DNA from: Bacteroidales bacterium
Lineage (GTDB): Bacteria; Bacteroidota; Bacteroidia; Bacteroidales; UBA1715
Reading direction: 5' to 3'
Length of the DNA: 64,000 nt
Assembly: GCA_016714605.1 (NCBI GenBank)
Contig: JADKDL010000006.1
Coordinates: 124,001-188,000 of the forward strand
Part shown: positions 57,324 to 64,000 of the stretch, in pieces
Numbering within the stretch: position 1 is the first letter of the stretch
Layout of the letters: each line of letters starts with the position of its first letter
Translations under genes and position numbers: made by a program
Notes under the pieces: model-generated
What the model saw: the letters and a program-made list of their open reading frames with translations, nothing else
What the model was told of the DNA's origin: nothing
The model's database searches: none

Positions 57324-57473
57324 CAGTCGCACCCTGACTTGTGAACTGCCGTTTGGCTTCAGCCAACGGGGGAAAAATGCAATGTTTTATAAGGCTTTAG
57401 CCAAAAATCCTTAATCATTTAATCATATAAATCCTAATTCAGACATTTTTTTGTAGGCTTAGCCTACTGAAAT
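57224..57473. repeat. Direct repeat, copy 1 (left flank of RHS cassette)
   Basis: Starts CTCAAATATAAAAAC and ends TAGCCTACTGAAAT; it shares with copy 2 (59176-59379) the hairpin CCGTTTGGCTTCAGCCAACGG, the line TGCAATGTTTTAT.AGGCTT and TAGCC. It carries about 45 bp not found in copy 2 (an AGTCAG...CTGACTT hairpin). Confidence 0.85.
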
Positions 57474-57492
57474 ATGGACGACTTAGGACAGC

Positions 57493-57983
57493 TTAAGCTG
57501 AACGAGAGGAATCACATTTCTTTAACATCTCAAATACTTTTGGTTGAATAATCCAAACACCATATGGGAATACCCAAAAGTAGACTAAGTACTCTAAGGT
57601 CTTCTTTATGTTGGCTTTAGCTCCGATTGAAGCTGAAGCTAATAAAAAGGAAGTGTTATAAAATAAATATATTATGCTTATGTAGAAACCAATATTGACA
57701 ATTTCAAGCAAAAACTTATTACTCGAATTGAAAAAACTTATATTAAAAAGAGAACACAAAATAAGATAAAACTCATGTTTGCTTTGTATAACCAAATAGA
57801 AATCTTATACTTATTCGTTAAGTAAGTATAAGATTTCAGACCTATCAAATAACCCCATCCAGTCCAAATGATAGGGAAAAATATTTCGCTAATAAATATT
57901 AAACCATCATAGTATCCAAATACCAGTGGAAATGATAATATTAATAGTACCTGCCAATGTTTTAATTTTAAAATTTCATTCAT
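57493..57983 (-). CDS. Small membrane protein, candidate immunity protein (frameshifted)
   Basis: Two overlapping minus-strand frames make one protein if one base is restored in the A5 run at 57745-57749 (FILFCVLF joined to FNISFFNSSNK), giving 163 residues and about four membrane helices. The C-terminal YLVYFWVFPYGVWIIQPKV is common in small Bacteroidota membrane proteins. It is third in the RHS-tip cassette, so it may be an immunity protein; this is inference. Confidence 0.65.
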
Positions 57984-58362
57984 TATCTATTTTTTTTGAA
58001 TCACAATTATAGTCTAGTGTAAATATGTTATCTATTTTGTCTCTATAAAGATGTACATCATAACTTCCACTATCTTTTTTTATACTGTCATTAATTTCAA
58101 TATACTCAAATAAATAGGTGTAATCCCAAGTCAAATCCAATGTATCTACTATCCCTCTATTTTCAACAATTACTAAACTAAAATCGTGATTTTTTTTATC
58201 TTTATATTTGTTTATTACTTTACCAAAGTAAACTAAAGATTTATCCTTCTCATAACAAGAGCATCTAATTTCATTGGCAGATGGAAGATTCCTATTCATT
58301 ATTATTGCAAAAATAATAATACCAATAAAAGAAAGAATGATTTTGATTGTTTTAATTTTCAT
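57976..58362 (-). CDS. Membrane-anchored protein, candidate immunity protein
   Basis: 128 residues with one N-terminal membrane anchor (IILSFIGIIIFAIIM) and a small beta-rich domain (SLVYFGKVINKYKD, VIVENRGIVDTLDLTWDYTYL). It begins 2 bp after the RHS-tip stop codon and overlaps the next gene by 8 bp, so the three form one operon. The position directly downstream of an RHS C-terminal tip is where immunity genes are found; no family recognised. Confidence 0.7.
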   Translation of the reverse strand: MKIKTIKIILSFIGIIIFAIIMNRNLPSANEIRCSCYEKDKSLVYFGKVINKYKDKKNHDFSLVIVENRGIVDTLDLTWDYTYLFEYIEINDSIKKDSGSYDVHLYRDKIDNIFTLDYNCDSKKIDNE

Positions 58363-58364
58363 AG

Positions 58365-59174
58365 TTAATTCAATATTAGTAATCCAATCATTGGAAGTAT
58401 AGGCAATGTATAAGTTTTTGATTTTCCTTGAGTATAACCAACATCTAATCCATTAGAAAAAGATACTGTATGTGCTCTATATGTAGGACTAATCCCTTTT
58501 GTAGAATTTGCATTTGACGAAGCTGTGTATCCTGCGATAAAAAGACTTCCACCTGCAAAAACACCATCGCCAGAGATACTTGAAGTAGTGACGTTATTAC
58601 CATTTAACGGTTGAAAATATGTTAAATCAAATGAAAATAATGTTAATGCAACAGAAGGTTCAATTTCATGTATAGAAAAATAAAGGCAACTTTGTGCCGA
58701 AGCATTTTTAGAAACACCATAACTTATCCCGTACCCTGATGCAACTATACCTTTTCTTTTCCAAGGTGTTGCAAATGAATGAGTCAAACCAAACGCAATG
58801 CCAGGAATCCCAGATATCTTTCTAGGATGATCTTTAATATTATTAACTGTTGGCGTTTTAAAGAGTATATCAAGATCTATTACGAAGCGCTTTTTTATAG
58901 AAGTTGCAGGAACTCTTACATAGTCCGTTGGCGGATCATCTCCTGGAGTTAATCTTCCATCAGGGTCAAATCTGTTCATCCAATTATTCCCCATAGCCAA
59001 ATACGGGCTCCAGTATTGCCCGGCGGGGTCGGTAGTCATCCAACGACCTATACGTGGGTTGTAGAGTCGGGCTTCGAAGTGGTTGTAGTCAGTCTCAAAG
59101 TCGTACTCGGCAAACTGCCCTTGGTAGCCAAAGCGGTAGGTTGTGCCAATAGTATATGTTTTGCATGTTGACAT
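58365..59174 (-). CDS. Orphan RHS C-terminal tip (5'-truncated)
   Basis: The first 75 residues are the RHS core that normally ends a protein of more than 1,000 residues: TYRFGYQGQFAEYDFETDYN, ARLYNPRIGRWMTTDPAGQ and NNWMNRFDPDG. The rest (about 80-270) is a Gly/Ser-rich variable tip (GIAFGLTHSFATPW, GDGVFAGGSLFIAGYTASS, LPILPMIGLLIL) that I do not recognise. The homology starts exactly at the edge of direct repeat copy 2, so the 5' part was lost by rearrangement. Without the barrel-forming upstream region it is unlikely to be secreted on its own; it may be a reservoir tip for recombination. Confidence 0.82.
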   Translation of the reverse strand: MSTCKTYTIGTTYRFGYQGQFAEYDFETDYNHFEARLYNPRIGRWMTTDPAGQYWSPYLAMGNNWMNRFDPDGRLTPGDDPPTDYVRVPATSIKKRFVIDLDILFKTPTVNNIKDHPRKISGIPGIAFGLTHSFATPWKRKGIVASGYGISYGVSKNASAQSCLYFSIHEIEPSVALTLFSFDLTYFQPLNGNNVTTSSISGDGVFAGGSLFIAGYTASSNANSTKGISPTYRAHTVSFSNGLDVGYTQGKSKTYTLPILPMIGLLILN

Positions 59175-59175
59175 A

Positions 59176-59379
59176 CTCAAATATAAAAACTTTTTCCGAA
59201 AACAAAAAGGAATAAAACTTTGGCAAAGTTGGTACTACTTCCTTTCATAGCCGTTTGGCTTCAGCCAACGGAGGGAAATTGCAATGTTTTATTAGGCTTT
59301 AGCCAAAAATCCTGACAATCATTTAATCTTATAAATCAGTGGTTCAGATAATTTTTTGCAGGCAGTAGCCTACTGAAAT
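59176..59379. repeat. Direct repeat, copy 2 (right flank of RHS cassette)
   Basis: Diverged copy of 57224-57473 in the same orientation; together they bracket a 1.7-kb segment holding the RHS tip and the two membrane proteins. 59380-59586 is AT-rich without a gene. Confidence 0.85.
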
Positions 59380-59586
59380 TGTTTGATTGAGGAAAGCCTT
59401 ATATTAGAATATATTCATTAAAAACACCTAATATTGTGTAATATTGCCTATCAGTAATGCATAACACATTCCTATTATTACTAATTATCTGATTGATTTA
59501 TATTAATAGGAAATTTTATTAAAGATATCAAATAGATAATCAATATTATATGCTGGATATTAAATATAACTAAACAATTTCAAAAT

Positions 59587-59769
59587 ATGTTTAAAAGGTT
59601 TATCGGTTTTTTTATTTTTTCTTTGATAATGATGGAAATGTACATTTTAACCATGGATGGCACTGATGAATATAATTCTTTTTGGAATAATTTTTTATTA
59701 GGACAATTAATAGCATTCATTGTATCTATAATAATAGCAATTGTTGCTACATTTGATAAAAGGTTTTAA
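59587..59769 (+). CDS. Small two-helix membrane protein
   Basis: 60 residues with two hydrophobic helices (RFIGFFIFSLIMMEMYIL and LLGQLIAFIVSIIIAIVA) joined by a polar loop with DGTDEYNSFWNN. Start is ATG 59587. Coding status is likely but unproven; function unknown. Confidence 0.55.
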   Translation: MFKRFIGFFIFSLIMMEMYILTMDGTDEYNSFWNNFLLGQLIAFIVSIIIAIVATFDKRF

Positions 59770-59988
59770 CTAAAAGCAAAAGGTACGAAAAAGTTATAAA
59801 TGTCTTTTTATTTTATAGATTTGAATAAATACAAATGCATTGTAGGTTCTTTGCTAATTTAGATTTCATTAAGAGTATCTAAACAAAGGGCAAGTAATTA
59901 TTCATGTAAGAGGCTTGTAGTATCTTTTTTCTTAAAAAAGTTTAACATTAAATAATATGACACTAATTTTTTCTTAAATAGATATTAT

Positions 59989-60150
59989 CTAGCGTCGTTT
60001 TTTATCATTTAAGGTTAATATAAACCTAAATATCAAAAGTCCGATAATTGTAACTGCAAATGATAATACTTCATTCTTAGTTTTTAACATAATATAAAAA
60101 CTTATAAACAATATTATAAATGCTAATAAATACAACAAACAACCTTTCAT
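59989..60150 (-). CDS. Small two-helix membrane protein (53 aa)
   Basis: Minus-strand frame from ATG 60150 to TAG at 59989. Two hydrophobic helices (LLYLLAFIILFISFYIML and VTIIGLLIFRFILTL) flanked by Lys/Arg-rich ends (KTKNE, NDKKRR) obey the positive-inside rule. Similar in size and topology to the gene at 59587 but unrelated in sequence. Confidence 0.5.
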   Translation of the reverse strand: MKGCLLYLLAFIILFISFYIMLKTKNEVLSFAVTIIGLLIFRFILTLNDKKRR

Positions 60151-60257
60151 TTTAAAACCTTTGTAATTAAATTTTATTCTTTTCTGATATAAGTATTATT
60201 TTTTGTATTCCATATTATTTTTATTTCGGGTAAATTTATTTCTAAAATATTTTCCCC

Positions 60258-60449
60258 CGTTCGGCTTAGGCTGTGCCTAAGTCGTTTATATTGTACAAGG
60301 CTATGCCTTTCTTTAAAATTATTTTCTATAAAATTTAAGACTTTCAAAATTTCAAATATACTAGCTAAATCTGCAAATATGTTTATTTTCTATTTTATGG
60401 GCAATAGCCCATTGAAATATGACCGACTCAGGCACAGCCTGAGCCGAAC
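60258..60449. repeat. Inverted-repeat element (GTTCGGCTTAGGC family), full copy
   Basis: The left end CGTTCGGCTTAGGCTGTGCC (from 60258) is nearly complementary to the right end CAGGCACAGCCTGAGCCGAA (60430-60449); each end is itself a palindrome. The interior is AT-rich, non-coding. Related single ends occur at 52801, 54656 and 57479. MITE-like behaviour is inference. Confidence 0.7.
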
Positions 60450-60487
60450 AGAGCTTAGATACAAAAAATAAATAAAAAGAAAAACAA

Positions 60488-63400
60488 TTACTTAACCAGA
60501 ACCAAAGGGAAATCTTGCCCAAATCCATATCCGGTAGGGTATTGCGGGGTGAGCATGTACTCTTCGGTTATTTGAGGCACTCGGTCCTCTACATAAGACT
60601 TTAGTTCGTTGGCAGTAATTTTATTATCGGTACTCCCACCATCTGCTTTGCCCGTAAGTGCTTCTATGATTGCGTAGGTAAAAATGCCATGACCTAAGGT
60701 TTTCAGTTCGGTAGCAAATTGCATAGCTCCACTGGCAAGTAGAAAAAACGTACCCGAACTTCGAGCAAGTTGGGCTACTGCTTTTTCTCGAGCAGCTCCA
60801 CGAGTCATAACAGCATCAAGCGCCCCACCCGACTGGCATGCGTCTATTACGAACAGCTGTTTTCCGGCAGGTATGTTTTTGGAATATTGCAAGAGCACAT
60901 TGGCAGAAATAGCTTTCTCATCCAACAATTTATCGTCGCCATAAAGTTTTGTGACATCTTGAGTGATCAAATAAAATTCGGGTGCATTTTCTGCACTTCC
61001 GGTACTCATAACTCCATGTCCGGCAAAGTAGAAAAGAAATACATCTTCCGGTCCTGCTTGTTTTGCTATTGTACTTATTTTCTCTTCTATAGCTTCTCTG
61101 GTAACCTCTTGGTCTTTTATAAAAAAAGTATTTACCGTTTTAAAAATTTGGTTGGTTCCCTGTTCTACTTGTTTCACAAAAGCCTTAGCATCTGATGTGG
61201 CGTATGTAAGTGCATAGCTAGGGTTTGCATATTTATCTATACCGGCAGCAAAAAGGTATAAATCCACATCCGATTCTAGTCCGTCGTAATTAATATTCAG
61301 TTTGGCAGGTTCAGATTCTACCCTGTTTTTGTTTAGTGCAATTACCGAAATGTTGTTTAAGCCGTGAGATAGGGTCAATTCAATAGCTTTTTTAAACGAT
61401 TTACCTTCCTTTATTACCGATTCGTTAAGAAACTCGCTTTGCACCAATTTTTTATTGTGATATATTCTCACCTCATCAACACCTCCACCTTTGTCGGTAA
61501 TTTCAAAGGTTAAGGGTATTTTTTTGGCTGCCCATTCAATAGTATCGGCAATGAAAAGTTCGCCACGTTTATCTTCATCATTTAGACTCAGAGCAACTTC
61601 GGGCGAGTGCTTCATATATTCTAGTACACCCAAGCCTCCGTCGGGAAATTTCTCACCCTTCATAAGTCGTTCTATGAGCTTCGGACTATAAAACTTTTCA
61701 AACAAAGCACCTATAGAAATTACATCAAGCCCCGATACATAATTTATATTTTTCAGAGCATCGGGAGAGCCATCGAACTGCCCACCCGGAGATTTTGAAA
61801 GCCAGTTTTGGCGGTCTATGCGCAAGTAGGTATATAGCTCCTTTTGCGATTGTAAATCCCAAAGTTGAATAATACCGTCGGTGGTACAAGAAATAAGGCG
61901 ATCGTTATTATTTGAGAAATGTAAAGAAGCAATTGCGCCATACTGTACGGGCAGAGTATAGAGCAATTTAAAGGTATTTGCATCTAAAATGCTAATGGTT
62001 TTATCATTGCCCCCACAGGCTATATATTTTCCGGCTTTATGATAAGCTACAGCATTAAAAGCACTTTTAGCATCGCCAAATTTACCAATGAGCATACCGT
62101 TAAGCATATCCCACTTTCTCACCCTACCGTCGAGACCCGATGAAACTATTGATTTGGCATCATTACTAAAATCAAAATCAGTAACAACAGAATTATGACC
62201 AATAAAGGTTCTGAACTCTTGCAAAGCATCGGTCTCAATAAGCTTCAAATTTTTATCTAAGTATGAACTTAGTAAATAGAGGTTTCCGGGGGTAAATCTG
62301 GTTTTAAAAGGAGCTATATCGTTAAAATTCATTGTTTTTAACAGTTTTGTAGTCTTCACATCCCAAAGCTTTGCATTTCCAGTCCAACTGCTACTTACGA
62401 GTGTGGCGTCGTCGTCGGAAAAGGCAATGTCAAAAATGAGTGAATTATGTGCTTCAATAGTCTTTGTTTTTTTACCCGTTTTTGAATCCCAAAATATGAT
62501 ATTCCCATCGGCGCCAGCAGTAGCAATTTCAGTTCCGGCGTTATTATACGCACAGGCTGTAACTTGCTTACCATGCCCGGTGAGCGTAAATATAACTTGC
62601 CCGGTAAACAGATTTATGACCTGAGCCGCCGAATCTATTTTTCCCTTTACTATCATCATGCCATCGGGGTGCACAGCCAATGCCGATTTTATGTTAAGAT
62701 ACTTAATAATATCAGCATCTATCCAGTTGTTTTGTTTGTAAGACAGTCCATTATTAGCGGCAGCATTCATAAAGCCTGAAAGCTCCCGTATGGTTTTGCC
62801 GGTACTAGCTTGTTTTATAATTATAGTATTGTTTAAGGTTGATAATGCGAGGTTGTTTTTTTCTGTAATTGAAGGCTCAAATGGCATTCCCTCTACCTCC
62901 CATTCAAATATTTTTTTTCCTGTATTACTATCCCAAACTATGGTTTTATCTTCGGCCTGAGAGATGCAGTAAGCATCGTCGGGGCTGAATCTTAATACAT
63001 CTACATCGATTTCATCTACATGAGTTGAAAGTGTTCTGATGAGCTTACCGTTTTCTGCATTCCAAAGATGTAGACCTGAATATCTGGCCGATGTAAGTAT
63101 TCTTTTGCCATTATTAGAAAAGCAAACGCTCGTATTACATCCATCGCAACGGACATTTGTATCGGCATAGAGTCTGTACTTTTTTATTCCGGTAAGTGCA
63201 TCAAATGTTTCGGCAAAAAGCTTGGTCGAACCAACAATAATCTGCTTTCCATCGGCACTGTAGGTCATATTTCTGGCTTTATCGAAGGGTATAGATTTAA
63301 CCTCATTGCCGGTAATAATATTTTTTATAACTACCAGATTATAGGTATGCGATGTAAGAATATTAGCATCATCGGCACTAGTAATTGTTTTTGAAATGCT

Positions 63401-63916
63401 CATATTGAAAGGCGTTTCAAAAGTATTCACTAATAGTCCGGTAGCAGTGTTGAAAACGAATATCTTATCTCTATCGTCTTTGAGTAAGACGTAGGTTTCC
63501 TTCTGACTGTAACAGGCTGTTAACAGATATTCTTTGGGCAGATAAAAACTCTGTTCAGTTTTTCCAGTAGCAATATCGGTTATATATGCATAGTTATCGG
63601 CTCCTGAAGAAAGCAGATATTTACCGTTGGCACTAAAGCTAAGCGAATGTATTTTGGCTGTGTGTGTAGAAATGGTTCGGAGCTGTTTCCCGTTTGTCAT
63701 ATTCCAAAGAATAATACTGTGGTCGTTGGCTCCGGAAGCTAGAATTTTACCATCGGGACTAAAAGCAAGATTGGATACAAATTTCGTATGTCCTCTTTGT
63801 ATAACCGCCTCTACCGGATAGGTTGTAGACTGAGCATTTGCGGTAAGAGTATACAGAAATGATAGTAGAAGTATGAATGGCGTTTTCACTAGATTTTGAT
63901 GTTTTAATTTATACAA
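60488..63916 (-). CDS. Exported WD40-repeat protein with C-terminal caspase-like protease
   Basis: 1,142 residues with a signal peptide (SFLYTLTANAQ). From about 40 to 640 lie WD40 repeats (HTKFVSNLAFSPDGKILASGANDHSIILWN and many copies with xxDG and final W-D), forming one or two propellers. After a linker, residues about 870-1140 form a caspase-like (C14) domain with catalytic His967 in FYFAGHGVM and Cys1027 in FVIDACQSGG. Both catalytic residues are present. In bacteria WD40-caspases are usually cytoplasmic regulators; the clear signal peptide puts this one in the periplasm or on the surface. The remaining 84 bp of the window upstream hold only AT-rich DNA. Confidence 0.92.
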   Translation of the reverse strand: MYKLKHQNLVKTPFILLLSFLYTLTANAQSTTYPVEAVIQRGHTKFVSNLAFSPDGKILASGANDHSIILWNMTNGKQLRTISTHTAKIHSLSFSANGKYLLSSGADNYAYITDIATGKTEQSFYLPKEYLLTACYSQKETYVLLKDDRDKIFVFNTATGLLVNTFETPFNMSISKTITSADDANILTSHTYNLVVIKNIITGNEVKSIPFDKARNMTYSADGKQIIVGSTKLFAETFDALTGIKKYRLYADTNVRCDGCNTSVCFSNNGKRILTSARYSGLHLWNAENGKLIRTLSTHVDEIDVDVLRFSPDDAYCISQAEDKTIVWDSNTGKKIFEWEVEGMPFEPSITEKNNLALSTLNNTIIIKQASTGKTIRELSGFMNAAANNGLSYKQNNWIDADIIKYLNIKSALAVHPDGMMIVKGKIDSAAQVINLFTGQVIFTLTGHGKQVTACAYNNAGTEIATAGADGNIIFWDSKTGKKTKTIEAHNSLIFDIAFSDDDATLVSSSWTGNAKLWDVKTTKLLKTMNFNDIAPFKTRFTPGNLYLLSSYLDKNLKLIETDALQEFRTFIGHNSVVTDFDFSNDAKSIVSSGLDGRVRKWDMLNGMLIGKFGDAKSAFNAVAYHKAGKYIACGGNDKTISILDANTFKLLYTLPVQYGAIASLHFSNNNDRLISCTTDGIIQLWDLQSQKELYTYLRIDRQNWLSKSPGGQFDGSPDALKNINYVSGLDVISIGALFEKFYSPKLIERLMKGEKFPDGGLGVLEYMKHSPEVALSLNDEDKRGELFIADTIEWAAKKIPLTFEITDKGGGVDEVRIYHNKKLVQSEFLNESVIKEGKSFKKAIELTLSHGLNNISVIALNKNRVESEPAKLNINYDGLESDVDLYLFAAGIDKYANPSYALTYATSDAKAFVKQVEQGTNQIFKTVNTFFIKDQEVTREAIEEKISTIAKQAGPEDVFLFYFAGHGVMSTGSAENAPEFYLITQDVTKLYGDDKLLDEKAISANVLLQYSKNIPAGKQLFVIDACQSGGALDAVMTRGAAREKAVAQLARSSGTFFLLASGAMQFATELKTLGHGIFTYAIIEALTGKADGGSTDNKITANELKSYVEDRVPQITEEYMLTPQYPTGYGFGQDFPLVLVK

Positions 63917-64000
63917 TGATAAATATTTTTTTTTGAATTGGCGTTAATTAGGATTTTTTTTTGAATCGAACCCCTTTTGTAAATTTCAACATTTGAAAAC

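Overview
The window is AT-rich Bacteroidota DNA. The evidence is a C-terminal type B sorting domain (CHU_C-like) of the type IX secretion system, two giant Reg_prop/Y_Y_Y regulators, FISUMP and VanZ proteins, a DUF4369-like thioredoxin, TAnnTTTG-type -7 promoter boxes, and weak or absent Shine-Dalgarno sites. Class and genus cannot be fixed from the sequence alone.

Layout. 1-8.2 kb: two large sensor/regulators on the minus strand (a hybrid histidine kinase cut by the window edge, and a one-component LuxR-type regulator) around a protein with a degenerate J-like segment. 8.4-11.3 kb: tRNA-Arg(UCG) and a GH94 cellobiose-type phosphorylase. 11.7-19.5 kb: a secreted ~2,590-residue M43 metalloprotease/adhesin. 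19.7-21.6 kb: a type II restriction-modification pair, convergent, with an HTH-fused C5 methyltransferase. 21.7-25.1 kb: DUF2461, a Wzi-like barrel, and a bactofilin-AtpZ-AtpI-like cluster with no ATP synthase genes after it. 25.6-29.2 kb: a nested palindromic repeat, frr, a MORN protein, a VanZ-like protein and a thioredoxin-like lipid/envelope protein. 29.2-34.6 kb: the rimP-nusA-infB operon. 35.1-40.7 kb: a folate/one-carbon cluster (thyA, folA, an unknown gene, metH). 40.8-52.8 kb: envelope and housekeeping genes (ankyrin/barrel protein, methyltransferase, CDF transporter, hydrolase, ParDE, FISUMP, leuS, CAT-like). 52.8-60.5 kb: an accessory, repeat-littered stretch with a HipBST-like three-gene toxin-antitoxin module, a dead XRE repressor, a VapC/PIN pair, and an orphan RHS tip cassette between diverged direct repeats. 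60.5-63.9 kb: an exported WD40-caspase protein.

Six genes are broken by single-base indels, five of them in A/T runs. One is infB, which is essential and should not be frameshifted. The most economical reading is that these are residual sequencing or assembly errors, so I annotate each as one gene spanning the shift and give the position. The XRE pseudogene is different: it carries two in-frame nonsense codons and looks genuinely decayed.

For novelty, the accessory stretch is the best place to look: the HipBST-like module with its conserved Ser-Ile-Ser loop, and the RHS-tip/immunity-candidate cassette flanked by ~200-250 bp direct repeats. I see no CRISPR array, no rRNA, no complete insertion sequence and no clearly unprecedented system.
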